A stretch of DNA of 64,000 nt from positions 9,550,001 through 9,614,000 of the forward strand of contig NC_079889.1 of the NCBI RefSeq assembly GCF_029227915.1, given 5' to 3'. Numbering within the stretch: the stretch's first letter is position 1; every line of letters starts with the position of its first letter. The position numbers and the translations under genes were made by a program. This DNA comes from Hydractinia symbiolongicarpus (Eukaryota > Cnidaria > Hydrozoa > Anthoathecata > Hydractiniidae). The notes below the pieces were generated by a model. The model searched no databases. It saw only the letters and a list, made by a program, of their open reading frames with translations, and was not told the DNA's origin. This document shows positions 44,001 through 59,000 of the stretch, one piece after another.

Positions 44001-47000
44001 TCAAGAAAGAGAGGTTTTAGTCAAGGAGGTATTGCATACTTTTTCTACAATTGTTTTTTCCTATATTGTGCGGACGATCCAATTTTCCTTTCAAAATTTT
44101 TTGTATTGTGTATGTTGTATTCGTTTTTTAATTTTATTTTTTTTTTATTTTTGAAACTGTGTCCATCTCAAATTTTGCATTCACTAACTTTGTCTACAAT
44201 TTTTGCACTATAATATATATTGTGGATACGACTAATACTGTTTCCTGAAACTAAGTGACATGGATGGGAATTGTGTAGTTTCTTTTATTTGTTATTCTAT
44301 CCAATGTATAAACAAGTAATATTATTGAACATTGCAGATTAATTATGGGTTTACTTTCCAAAGAGAACAATATCACATTGATTCTATATTTTAGGTCTTT
44401 CCCGATCTACGATTATGGTGCGAATCACGAAAATTACGACTTGTTGAATGTGATTTGCGATGGGTATGTTTCATTAGCTCTATTTGAAAAAGGTTACAGA
44501 CTTTCTTACAATATGCATCTAATAATTTCAGAAATTTTGATATATAATTTTTTAAACGCCAAGTTAAGTATATTAATTATTTAATTTGATCATTGTTTTA
44601 GCAGGAATTACTAGTTGTATAGCCGGTTTGAAAAATCCACTTAATTAGAAAGGCAAATAATTACAGATGTACCATTTTGGTGCAAAGTCAATGACCTTTC
44701 CATATATTTTTTTCAGTAATTTGTGAAGGTGTTCCTTAGAGTCGGAAATATGGATCAAAATAGTGTATAGAATCATGTACTTTTGATACACTGTAACTTT
44801 GGATGGCGTTATTATTCTTTTGATTGCAAAATGAGTGTTTGATTCAGCTTTAGAAAACTGACCTAAATTTAGTCTTGCCAAGGAAGGAGTCAACATATTT
44901 CTACTTTCATACAAGATAAATTTTAATAACTTTGCGACACTGTCAATAGTGGCAAAAAAGGATTATTTTGAAATTTTATAAAATGTTCCCAAGTTTCTTT
45001 AAATTACCAGTTTCAAAATGATCATTTTTTTAAATTGTTTTTGTTTTGGTATATATTATTAATAATGGAGAGGGAATTTTGTAAATTAGTAACTCATGTT
45101 GGTTGTAAGTTCCTATAATAGCTGTATTTTCTTTCCTAAATATATGCTTAATTAAAATAGGAACTTTTATTTTAAAAGGGTGTGCCTAAAGATTCTACAA
45201 CAGAGGATACAATAAAAATATGTCTCAGTGAGTTGGATCGATGCTGTGAAGATAATGTTGCTCCTTTCTTTCTTAATTTGTCTGGGTATGTTTTTGTTTT
45301 TAAATAAAGTGCATGTAGTTGTCTCTGTACAAAGTAGTACTGCAATAGCGAGGCAGACAAATGTGGTTTTTAAGGGATGGAGGACACCATGGATTTAATT
45401 ATGCCTTCCTAATTCACATTAACTAGGCAGGCCAATAAAATATCATATGCAAGCAAAAAATCACCGATTTGAAAAGTTTGAATTAAAAGGACTCTATTTA
45501 CACAGATTTAAGAAACAAATAGAATTGTTTCAATAATGTTTCAAGTCAGTGTTTCAGACTTACTGTTTGGAATAAACCTCCTAAGTCAAATTCCACCACA
45601 GTGGTGTTAAAACTGTTTTAATAACTAATCTGTCACATGGCATAGAATCGTGTCTGCCATTCCTGTCAGTGTTTTGATGAGTGGGAGTTACTTTTGTGGT
45701 TCTTCTTTTGTAGTGTATGTAGTGGCCATTAAGTGTATGTATCTAATACTATTAGAATTCAAAAAAGCATTTCATTATAATATTGATAACTGTTATTATA
45801 ATTGAGTTTCTTTGTATTATTTGTTTCTTTGTTTTTTCATTCATTCCGATGCTCTTCTAGTGATCGAGCTGGTTGGATACCAACATTTGAAGATTTGTCT
45901 CAGAATGTTGCTGCTCAATATGGGTGGATATATGGTTTGTCAGTGACAGAAATGGAGATTGTGCATGGTGCTTTTCGACAGTTGAACCCTAATGGTGAGT
46001 TTTTTAATTTTGGAATATTCATTGTTACTAATTACAGAAAGCATTTTTCACTATTGCTTCATGTTGGAATTTAAAAGATTTCCAAGATGAATCAATCCTG
46101 GAATCTATTAAGAGGAATGTAATAAATACATAACACCTAAAAACTGTATGGGTATAGACACATATTCAGTATATTCATTATTTCTTAATTTTTTTTTATC
46201 ATCAAAATTAAATTGTCTGTAAGATAATATAAATATGAAATTTAAATTTTTTTCCAGGTAGCCATAAATCCGCATCTTTGTTTTTCATTAAAACGTCAAA
46301 AGACCCCCTCCGTTTTATTTTTTTTTGTTGCGTCATAATTATCAATAACTTTAGCATCGCCATAGCATCATCATCCTCAGCTTAACGTCCGGTTTCCATG
46401 CTAGCATGGGTTGGATGGGGTATATTAATGACCCTCATCCAATCTGAGTGTTAGATCTAAACTCAACTTCCTCTGTATCAAGTTTGTCCTTATAACCTCC
46501 TGCCAAGTCTTTCACGGTCTGCCTATGGGCTTTGCCCAGGAACTATCAAGTCCCTACACTTTCTTACCCAATTATCCCCCTCCATTCTTTCCAAGTGCCC
46601 CAGCCAATTCAATCTTCTTATCTGGATAACATCTGGATAACATCTCTAATTCTACGGATACTTGGCCTGCTTTTTAGCTCATCTTAGCTTTGGGTGGTAA
46701 GCAACAATACTATGTCACATTTTTTCGAAAAAGCGTGTTGTTCGTTTTTTATTCAAAAATTGTGAAAAAATGAATTTTTGCTTGCTCTTTTGTGTTTTAA
46801 CCTGTCTTTTTCTTTAAATAATCAAAATGGACATAAAATGTGACAAAGTCATTTGCAGCAGGTATCGATGAGCATGTGTGCAAAGTTTTGTTGAGTTCCT
46901 CCATCGGGGAGGGGAGTTTCAGACATTTTAAGTCATGTATACATTGTGAAAAACGAACATCCACAATTTCCGTAAAAGAGTTTTTCGCAACCTGACCTTT

Positions 47001-50000
47001 ACAACAATAGCCAATTCAAAGATGTGCAGAAGGTGTTAAACAAACTACCGACAACTCATTAAATATTTATATTATGGTAAAGAATATTGAAATCCATATC
47101 TTAAAAAAAAAAATTGTAAAAAAATTACGTTTATCCTTAAGTTCCCTGTTACATAACAAATATGCCAAAAATAAGTGTAAATTGTTAATATATTTGGCTG
47201 GTAGGGGCAGTACCAAAGCTGTCGAAGTATAACAAACTCGCTTGTTTGTAACATGATAAAGTTTATCAATGACAATGACTAAATGGATAAGTGATAAAAT
47301 TGCAATCTGAAGTATAGAATATCACATCTCTTCTATAAAGTTTTTTTAGAGTTAAGGAAAATTCTGACTCTTATTTAGTACTTTTGTGTCCCTATCCTCA
47401 TTCTTTTGCCTTTTGTATTTCTTAATTTGCTCTCCTTTTGTCAAAAACTGGTCCTTCATTGGCCTTAGATAGTGGACACATAAATAATTGTTGTTTTATT
47501 TTTAGCCTTATTCATGATTCGAAAGGTTGAAGAACAAGAAGAGTTTCCAGAGGTAGCAAAAAAGGATTATTTCAATGATGAGCCCTTTCTGAAAGAAAAA
47601 TTAAATAAATTAAAAACAATTATAAAAGATACTTTTCCAGTAAGTTATTTTCTTAATTTATATTTTTTTGCTTTAGCCTAGCAGTGAAAATTACCACGTG
47701 TCCTTCTTTTCAATGTATAATATCACCTAATTTTTAGATGAATGATGATAGAAAGTGTCGAAAAATCCTCAATAATAAAAGTCAGAAACTTAAAATTAAA
47801 AATTCCTTCCTTAATTAAAGATACCTGAAAATTCTTAATTCAAACTTTTGTCGAAGCGGAAGCAGTTAAAACGTTGCAAAGTTAGAAATATGTTTGGTAT
47901 TTGACTTTTAAGTTGCGGTGGAATAAAAAGTATAAGGCTATCCATATGGAATGCACATTCCCAGTAATCAGAAAAAAGAGTATTCACAATTCCTTTCTTA
48001 CTATATTTTCTCTTCTCGTTATATATATTTTTCATATTATATTTCTATTTACTATTATTTCCGCATCTTTAATATTACCAGCTTTTTAGTAAACCTGCTG
48101 TTGATTGCTGCAAATTTAATTGAGAATTGAGTACCATATGTAAAATCTTCATTATTTCCTTCGCGTAACAGGGTAAATGATATAAGGAAATTTTAGGTTT
48201 TTATGAATTAAGATTCTGTTCCTTTTTTTTAGAAAAAATACTATCTAGAAAGAAAAATACTGACCTAAATTTAATTCAATCATTCTAATATTCCAGCCTC
48301 TGGTTAACACGTCTATTACTTCTCAGGTTTTAACGATAACCCTGCGGCGAGAAAAATGGTGTACATACAGTTTATTTTACCATAGTATGTGCCTTCTGAA
48401 GAGTTTAAGTCATGATAAAATGTCCTCTTTACTTTCTAGGAAGACAGTGTGAAACATTATTCTGTCCGGTGTAACCAAGATGGAAGTGCAAACAAAGTAA
48501 ACTTCAAAGGAATATCTGGCGATGACTCAGATTTTTCTAAAACAGTAAGGCCCTTTTTAATATGTAAATTTGACGTTGCTCCATTTATAATTTGTTATAC
48601 TCCACTTCACATTTTCACTCAGCCTAATTTTTGTTAATATAATACATATATCTAGGCAAGCCTGTTGTAATTTACGTTTGACCCATATGAAGTAGTTTTT
48701 TACCTTGTGCTGCCAGGCAGACAATAAAGCATAAAATAAAAAATACTGATGTGGTAAATATGGAGGAGTGGCAGAAATCTTAGGAAGGTTAAGCTGTGGC
48801 TTCTTCCACAGGCTAACCAGTTAGCCAATTAATTGTTCTTAATCCTTTTTCAGGTTCATGACTTCTTCTTAAAAAGAATTCAAGAGTTGTATCCACTTGA
48901 TCCAAGTCCCATGGACCCTTTACAAATACAAAAGGAATCACACGAAGTATGAAAATACTTTGCTCTTCTTTTTTGTGCTTGTAAGATGGAATATGCAATT
49001 TCTAACAGTAAAACTGGATATAAATAGCTTTGTATATATTTTTAGATGTTTCTGGACAGTCGTTCATCTTGTGTTTTAGGAAGAGATAAAATGTTAGATG
49101 AGGTATGTACGTACACCAGAAGATTTGACGTGAAGGGAGCATGCAATTTGTTTATGTCATTTGTTAATGAAACACTAGCATGATTACTTTAAAAAATTAC
49201 CACTCTGTAGAGTCATTGCCATTAAATAATATAAATAGTATTATGTCATGAACAAGCGAGTTTACTCCAGGCTACGTTATGGATGGGCAATTATTGTAAT
49301 AATCTTTAGCTATTTATTAGTTGAGGAGATAATTACTAAACTTCCTCTCTGGTACCTGAAATATATATGCAGGCCCATGAGACTGCAGCCTTAACAACTT
49401 CAGATTACGCTTTCAGAGTTTGGAAAAGATTTGTGGTTGACATCTTCTTAATAATCAAAAGAGCACACGTAGTTGCATGTCATTAACATATTATATGTTA
49501 ATGAAATGCTAATGATAAGCTTCCTTTCTTAGACAGTCTGGCAACGATAGTAACTTCTCAGTTCCAGTATTCTGCAAACCAACTCTTACTGATCAATGTC
49601 TTAAGTACACATCTAATCACCAAATATCTTTCATTGAACAGAGCAGTTAATGTAGTGTAAACAACGCTTTCTTGCAAACGGGTACTCAAGACAAGCCATT
49701 AAAAAGGCTTAAAGGAAAGTCACGAACTGATAGGAACAGTAGGGGGGGGAATGAAAAAAATGAACAAGTAGCTATAGTGTGCATGTCATATACCACAGAC
49801 AAGTAACACGCTACATAATATACTGTTGCATCAATATAATATTGTCTGTTAAATCCTGTGTAAGGATTGTGATGCTGTTTATGTCGGTAAAACAAAACGA
49901 ATGCTCAAACAAGTTGTTTTAGTGCACAACAACTTAGGTACAGACAAAAATGAGAATGAGGCCAATAGCTGGAAGAATGATCATATTGAGTGGTATTTTA

Positions 50001-53000
50001 TATAAACTTTCAAAAATATGGTTACCTGCACTTCGGAAAGCGAATATTTAGAAAAAAAGTGCAAAATGGTTTGAGAAAAATGTAACAAAATTTATTACTT
50101 CCATCTATTCATTCTCCAAGTAATACATAGCGAAAGATAATTACAATCACTGCTTGTCGATGTCAGCTGTATAGCTGTCGAAATGTACCGTAGAATGACT
50201 TGCTTGTCATGACATGATAATGTCTATGTTATTCAATGACCAGCATGATTCCTACTAACAATTAAAAATAACTATTAAAAAGTCTGGTGAAAATGAATGA
50301 CACATAATCATTTCATAGAAATTTGTACTACTTAGCATTAATTTTGTTGCATACCATATTCTAAAACTAAGTGTAGTTTCCCCTCTATGTCTGTTTCACA
50401 ACCTACAGATTCCTGGAATAATTAGATTAGTTCTTTCTCAAAGCACTAAAGAAGAAGAGATGTTTATTTTTGTGAGGACTGAGCAGAAGATTTCACACAT
50501 AAAATTGCATGATGGAACTTTTTTGTTTCTTCACCAATTATTTGCAAAGCAAATTTAATCTTTGACCATTCTGTCCTCGCTTCGCCCCAATTTTGGCACT
50601 TTTTGGGCAATTGTTTTTGTAAATTTGGCATTGTTTGAAAAAAAGTAAGGGATTCTAATTGTTAAAGTTTACACAATTGAGAGATGAAAAGCCGTCAAAG
50701 TAAGGATCCATCAACTTACTTTAAATTTTGTCTCAAGTTATAACTGCATTGATTCTCAAATTTAGTTCTTTTCATTAATACGGAAACTGTGAAGAACCAG
50801 ACCAAGCTTTACTGTGAAATTTTAATGAGACGTTATTCTAACTTAATCTAATTAATTTCTGTGGGATCAATAATGTAAAAAGTTGTGCATATTGACGGGA
50901 GCATTGTAAACCTTAATTTTGGCCTACTTCGCCAAAAATGCGAAATTTAATTGTGACAGAAACGCACAAAATTATTTGTTACATAAAATAACCTTTAGAT
51001 ACTTTCAGGGAAAAAAATTTGCAGAACTAAATTTTTCCGAGTTAAGACACTACTCACATTTTAATTGCAAACATAAGTTTGTGTAAGTATAACTTGAACT
51101 GCAAAAATATGGTCTACAATATTTTCTTCTGGATCACTGAAACAACTTCCTTTCTCCCATTAAAGTTGCTTTTTGTATATCAGTAAAATGGCTTACCAGT
51201 TTATACACTTTCTTTCCACAGATAGAACAATATGTTGTGAATGGAAATAAGTCTATGGCACCGTTGCTTGTTGTTGGTTTTGCAGGTGCTGGCAAAAGTG
51301 CTTTGGTAGCAAAAAGTGCTCATAAGGCTACCATGTTGGCAGCAGAAAAACAAATTAAAATGTCAGAGTAAGTTGGCTATTTTTTTTGGAAAATTTCTAA
51401 GGGTAGCAAATTTCCATGTTTAACTTGTTGCTATAAATGTTTGTGTTTATAATTTACACCTTGATATTCTGTATCCTTTGAACTTTACGTGGGATTTCTT
51501 TTCGGAAATGTTTAATTTTGGAAAACCTTTTTTTTGAGTTGAGTAAAATGTGCAGAATTTTTTAAATGTTTTGAGAAGCTTCAGGGGACTTGTGACATTA
51601 GTGAGACTAAAGAACAAGCAAGTATACCAATATTTTACAAATCTAAAATTTAAGCTAATATTTTCCCTATTTCCGCAAATTTGATGCCTTCAATTGCAAA
51701 AATTCTGACATCAACAATTTTTGATTCAAGTGTTGCCCAGGGCTGCTTGCAGAATGGCATTAATAAAAATCTGTAATAAAGTTTATAAATTTTGGGAGTC
51801 CATAAAAGCAGCTTTGTGTTAAAGCGTACATAAACTAGTGCTTAAATGCTCAATTTCCATGATGGTTGCATTTTTCCAATGTAAAAGCTTTTAAATACAA
51901 ACATTGATGCCGTTGGGCATAACAGAAAGTGGTCCAAACTTTTCATTCTTGTGAAAACTCCTTTACACAAAAAGAAGACTTATGGAATGTTAATGTTGTT
52001 CTTTTTTTCTTTATTTTATAAAAAAACCTCCTCTTTATCGAACTGCAAGTCATTTTACATTATCTAAGTATTTACGAGGACAATAATTTTTCTTTGTGCA
52101 AAAATTGTCAGTTCATATAAATTTGATTTAAATTGAGCTGTGATATCTCGTATAGTGAAAACCTTCCAATCTGTTTACTTAACTACACTTGTTAATATTT
52201 TGTATGCTTTTAGTTTAAAAAAGCCTTGCAAGGTATTTTTTCATTTTGTTGGTGCTACCCCACGATCAACCGATCTCGCTTCTTTCTTGCAAAGACTCAC
52301 AAAGGAAATTAAACCAGACCAGGTATTGCTTTTCTCTGTAGATATACGTTTCTACATTATAGGAAAGCCAATTTTAGAAGTTTTACATGTGCTTCATCTA
52401 AGTTGACCTTATGATGGATGAAAATCATGCTCGAATTATTCACAGAATTTGAATTACTGCTTATTCTTTAAACGTGTGAATATCAGGTTAAAAATGTTAT
52501 AAATTCACTTGTCACCATGGAGATTTTTTGCTGTAGTATGTATGTGATAATTTTGATGATAACAACGGTGATGCACGCTTTTTCAGAGAGGTGTGTAGCA
52601 CGAGCACACCTCCACAGACATGCACATACATCAAAGTGTGCTATTGACAGGATATGCAAAATGCCAACTTTTATAAGAAGTTTTTCAATGCAACACACCG
52701 AAAAGAACACTTAAAACAATTGCATGTGCTTTCTGCTGCAAATGTACCAAAATCTCTCTGATGTGAATTAATAAGGTGTTTATCCTACTCTTTATCCTGT
52801 TGTATAACATGCTAAAGACATTGCCTCCTCATTCCTCCTTAGTCTTTGGGGATAGAGGTACTGGCTTAAATAGTCCAACTAACTGAGATGCGGTAATAAA
52901 AAAAACTATTAAAGAAATGTTTCCCTTCTTCTATCCTTATTTTTGACGAAATTTAATGCAGGATTATTGAGAGGTCAGAGAAATGCTAATGATCTGATTT

Positions 53001-56000
53001 TGTCACTTTAAATAAAAAAATGTGTGTGGTCGGAGATCTAAAGAACGCATATAATGGAATCATGAAAGAAATTAAGTAATATTTTGTAGAAAAAAAAATT
53101 TAAAAATATGGGTACAAAAAATGTCTCAGTTAACCAGAATCTTTGGTTTTGGTTAACCGTCTTATGACACAATTTCTTCAGAATTTTCCTAATCCAAGTC
53201 TGTCCCTGTTTATATTTGCAAGTGTGTGATGATCTTAAAATTTTTAAAGGGAGTACCGTTGTGGTTATTTTAAAAAATAAAATAAAAAATGCGATTATGC
53301 GTTTACGTGACATTGAAAGGCATCTAAAATTATATCTTTCTGTAATAGTAATTTTTGAAAAATTGTGTTCTTTAATTTGCAATTTGACAACTGTAGAAAT
53401 TTTTTTGGGAACCCATTTTTAGAAGTTTTATCTGTTGCTGTAAATTCGGAATAACAATAAGAATAAACTACTTTTCTGTGAAAGTGTCTTTTACCCAGTG
53501 CACTTGATGCTTTTATCTTGTTTTTATTTTAAGCTTGAAGTGTTGAGTGACTTGGACTCGCTGATTAATTTGTCCTTTAACCTGCTTTCCAATCCACTAA
53601 CAGATCCAATTTGTATTTTTATTGATGCTGTTAATCAGGTAAACTACTCTTATTTGACGCACCTTTTGAAATTTAAAAATTTAAAGCAGTCGTTGTTATT
53701 ACAATTTATTCCTTGGACCAACCAATTTATTCCTTGGACCTACGTTGTGCAGAAAGAAGGAAAAAGTGTGTATATTTGCAGATAATAGCACAAAGTATAA
53801 TAGTTGGTTACTACCACTTTGATGTTTATTATAATATTCCAACTGTCAACAAAACATAATAAGAACAAAAATAACAACAACAAGAATAGTGGTTTACTTT
53901 TTAGATCCTTATTTGCAAAGATGCTCCTCATGAAATAGTGTATGATACATGTATATAAATGTACAATAAAAAAAGACAAACTAACAACATTAGGATTAGT
54001 GATAAATTATACAAGATCATCACAACGATGTACATAGTAAATAAATAAATATATTTAATGAATGATGTATGCTTTTCCATAGATCGATGAAGATAAGCAA
54101 CAATACTTAAATCGTTGGCTACCTGAAAAACTATCACCAAATGTCCGCGTTGTGATATCAACCATAGAGAGTACAATCAGTCACCAAACTATAAGAGCTT
54201 TTAAAACATCTCCCGTGGAGATTGTTTGTGGACCATTGGATAAAACATCAAGACAGGTAGAGGTTTTGTTTTTCAAAAGGATACCACAAGGTATATTTGG
54301 GCTACCTGTATTCTATGTATTGTAAAAGGAAAAATAGGAGAAAATAATTCACACTAATTATTTGCTTTAGCAACCAAACATGAAATGAATTTTTATATAA
54401 GCAAAAGGAAAGTGTAAATATAAAGAAAATAAGAAAAGTGAAGAAACAACAAAAATAAGATATAAATGAAATGGGAATGCGCCTCAAATTGTCTGCCTTG
54501 AGGCTTTTAAATGTGTGATGCAAAATCAAAAAAATTAAATAACAAATTGATGTTGTCTATTCAGTTTACCAGTTTAGTTTACACGTTTTTAGTCATTTAA
54601 ACCATACGAACTATGTGACACAAACAAGTAACAGTAATACTAAGGCTGGATTGTTATCTAACTACTAGTCTTTTCTTTTTTAATTTTGCTTGTTTGTGTT
54701 CACATGTGACTCATATGGAAAGTATAACATATACCTGTTCTAAGGAGCTAGAAGGAATGAAAACTGGAGCTTTTAAAGGAATAACCAAGTTTCAATAATG
54801 GTAAAAGGACAATATGCTTTTTATCTTTACACCAATTTTTGTTTTGCTTTTTGTAGGCAATCGTGGAAAACATATTACAGACTTACAACAAACGTCTTGA
54901 TGATGAGCAAATGACAGTGTTACTCGACAAAGTAGGATCCAGTAATCCCTTGTGGTTGACATTAGCCTGTGAGGAGTTACGTGTCTATGGAAAATTCGAA
55001 ACATTAATCAATAAGATCGAAAGCTTGCCTGATGATTTGATAAGGTGAGCAGCCAATAGTTGAACATTGTAGACTTCTTGATTCACCACTTCCATTTTCA
55101 ACTACTTTAAACGAAGAAATCTGAGCGGAAAAAACTTTTACGAGTCAAAAAATATTGCAAAATTCAGGGAAATAACTTTTGCGTATGTCACCTGTTTTGC
55201 GAATAATCATTTAAATCATTTTTTTGCAAGGACTAACTTTCGTGACGGGTATATAGGTGTTAATTATTTATTACATTTACCTTTCAAATATGGTGTAAAT
55301 TACAATAAAATGTCAACAACGATAAAAACAATAACACGATTTTAAACTTGTTTAAAGAGTTGGTTAAAATTTATTACACGAAATCTTAAACATTCCTTAT
55401 TAGTGATATAAAAGTGATGAAAATGATAGTGTGAATTTTTTTTCTCTCATTAATGTAATTTAAGAATGAATAAAAATTTCAACATATTTTAAAGAAATAA
55501 ACTTTTGTAATTAAGCCCCTTTAAAATTTTTCCCAGAACCTAACCTTCGCAAATGTATGCTAAAAATTGTGTTTTGAATGTCTGCTAAAAATTGTGTTTA
55601 AATGTATGCTAAAAATTGTGTTTAAATGTATGCTAAAAATTGTGTTTTAAATGTGTGCTAAAAATTGTTTTTTGAATGTCTTCTGAAAATTGTGTTTAAA
55701 TGTCTGCTAAAAATTGTGTTTTGAATGTCTGCTAAAAATTGTGTTTTGAATGTCTGCTAAAAATTGTGTTTTGAATGTCTGCTAAAAATTGTGTTTCAAT
55801 GTCTGCTAAAAATTGTGTTTAAATGTGTGCTAAAAATTGTGTTTTGAATGTCTGCTGAAAATTGTGTTTAAATGCCAGCTAAAAATTGTGTTTTAAATGT
55901 ATGCTAAAAATTGTGTTTTGAATGTCTGCTAAAAATTGTGTTTTAAATGTGTGCTAAGAATTGTGTTTAAATGTCTGCTAAAAATTGTGTTTTGAGTGTC

Positions 56001-59000
56001 TGCTAAAAATTGTGTTTAAATGTGTGCTAAAAATTGTGTTTTGAATGTCTTCTGAAAATTGTGTTTAAATGTCTGCTAAAAATTGTGTTTTGAATAACTA
56101 ATATATATTTGTTTTTTTAGTTTGGAGGAAATTGTGTTTGAAAGGTTTGAAGGTGAAGCTGGTGGTGAATTGATGAAAGCTTGTGTGTGTATGTTGGAAG
56201 TGTCACGTCATGGCCTTCTCGAAACGGAGTTGTTAGCATTGCTGGCTGAAGAAAAAAACTTAAAAGTACCGGAATATACTGGTGAAGATGGTACGGAGCT
56301 ACTTAAGAAATCAGAAGCCAAAAAAGAAGCTGCTGCTAATATTGAAGAAACAAAACACAATATTGCTAAGATGGTTCAAGAAACGTATGTTAAAGACGAA
56401 AACACCGCTGAAGATGGTGAAAGCATGGGCGATGAGAAAGGAAAAAAGCAAAGTAAGTTTTCAGAAGAAAATAATTCATTTTGAGTGACCCCTAAAATTA
56501 GGGGCATCATCACCTGAAAAAGGCGCACTGCTAAAACAGCTCCTATTGTTTCAAAATTTGCTTAAGTAAGCGCTTCTGGTGCAGGTGCTTATTTAATCAA
56601 AATACTTTATTACATGCATATATGTTTTTCTCTTTGGTAGCTGTTAAATATTGTTCTTAAATATTCAGTATTTATATTACATTCTTTGCCTTAATGTAAC
56701 TAATTGTATCTATTTTTTTAATTAAGTAACTGTCAATATTTCCTTTGACATAAACAAATAATTCTTTATGGATAATGGATTTTTGTTGTTCTTAAGCAAA
56801 TAATTTTTATGAATAATTGATTTTTGTTTTTCTTACTCCGTCAAAACTGTAATATTCCCTTTGACGTTGCAAATGCCCTTTTTTGCATGTCTAATACTCT
56901 TGAGTTCAAAATGTTTTATTTTAAAACATAATTTTAATATTTATTTTTCTTATTGTTCTTACTCTGCCAAAAATACCTTTGTGTAAATAATCCGTACCTT
57001 TATGGTTCACATCAGTTGGATATATATAATCTTGCTAAAGTGTAACTTAACGTGAATTTCCTTATTTTAGAGAACAAAACCAAGACCAGAAAAGTAATCA
57101 ACTATTTGCCAGCTCGTGAGTGGGCTGTGATTTACAGGAATCTTAAACCGTTACTAAGACCCTGTGGAGACCTTGGGGAAGGAAGATTGGATTTCTATCA
57201 TCGTTCGTTGAGCAAAGCAGCTCGAAGAAAGTACGTTATGGTCTTTTGTTTCTTTTTTTCTTTTTCTTTTTGCGGAGTTAAGTACAGCTAAAAAATTTAC
57301 GTATTGAAGTTGCGTGATAAATTGGCGTTGATGATAAATTGGTGATAGGTGATACATTGGTTTAGGGTGATAAATTGAAGTTGGGTGATACATTGAAGTT
57401 GCGTGATAAATTGAAGTTGGCTGATAAATTGAAGTTGAGTGATACATTGAAGTTGCGTGATAAATTAAAGTTGGGTGATAAATTGAAGTTGAGTGATACA
57501 TTGGGTTAGGGTAATGAATTTAAGTTGGTGATACATTGGGTTAGGGTGATAAATTGAAGTTAAGTGATACATTGGATTAGGGTAATGAATTGAAGTTGGG
57601 TGAGATAATAAAGTTATGTGATACGTTGAGGTTATGTAAAAAATTAAAGTAAGGTGATACATTGAGGTTTGGTGATAAATTTAAGTCCGGTGATAAGGTT
57701 TGCCGAAATGAAAGTTGCGTTTATGCGCCAATGTGAACACAATAGAGTCCATCGTCCTCCATCGTCGGGACCCTTGTTCCAATCTTTTATGTTGAGGTCA
57801 CGTATATGATTTTCACAAAGGTAATTCAAAACCTTACAAAACTGACTCCCGAAATCACAGAAGGTTTGTGTTTGCAGCGTTCCTACAGCCTCTGGATGGG
57901 GTTTCAATATATTCATTAAGAAATAAAAATGTACTATTCGGTTTTACTTATGGGATATAGATTCTTGTGTGTTATGTTTTATTAATAATGTACTTGATCA
58001 GATTACACAGACAAACAGTTAGTTGAGAATTAGACTGTGGGGGCGTCTTAAAAATTCAATTTTGGACGCTTATTTTATTTTGAAAGTAGAGCATCAAATT
58101 CACAAGGAGAAAAGAATTAAGGGCTTCAATTTCCAACAGAGCTGGTTATAATCTATCCCTTTATCTGCAGCTTATATCGGCATTGCACACGACCGTACAG
58201 TCTTAGCTGGTTACATGTCGCCTAATTTTGAGACAAAGTGTGTTTTATTTAGGTATTTCAGTGGTGAAGATGCGTTGAAGCAGCATAAATACAACTTCTG
58301 GCATGGCGTTCTGGCTGATTTCTTCGAAGGTGTACAAGATATGGATAGAAAGGCCGAGGTAAAGCATGGTTTTCTACTCTGCAATTTGTTTTCTGTTTGA
58401 GAAATCGCAATCGTATTTATTACGTGCAGATGCAGCATGAACACATTTTCTATTTTTAACAACATTAAAAAAGCTACAGTCTTCCAAAAAGATATAGCGA
58501 TACAAGCTGGGGGATGTTAAAGTTCTTCTCCCACATGATTACACAGGCTATTCAAAACCTTTCCATCTTTACAGTTGATTTTGGTTGTTTGGTTAGATGC
58601 AAACTCTCAAAACGTGTTAATTGTTGTTGATGTCAGCAAGACCGTTTTACTTAAATTCTAGGATATTCATGGGCTTGATGTGGATTATTTCGCAAAGGAA
58701 ACCCGTAATAAAAAGTGCGACTAGCGCAATTTAAACGGTGCTTACCTGGCCTGGCGGCTAGAAAAGCAGAAAATCACACGTATCGTTAATTAACTAATTA
58801 ACTAGACAATTAATTAACAGTTAATTAAATAATTAACAGTTGATTAAATAAGTGTTCACCCCGATTTGTCGGAATGTGAACATTCACACGGGTTATATTC
58901 ATTTTATGTTTTAAAACGTTTCTTGCATACCATAGGAACTTCCTTACCATCTGGAACAGTTGCTGGATAATAATCGTTTAATCCAATGCTTGATGGACTG

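Noticed and set aside
57154-57662. Minus-strand frames encoding YHPTS-type repeats
   Set aside because: They translate the 18-bp intronic minisatellite on the strand opposite to the host gene.
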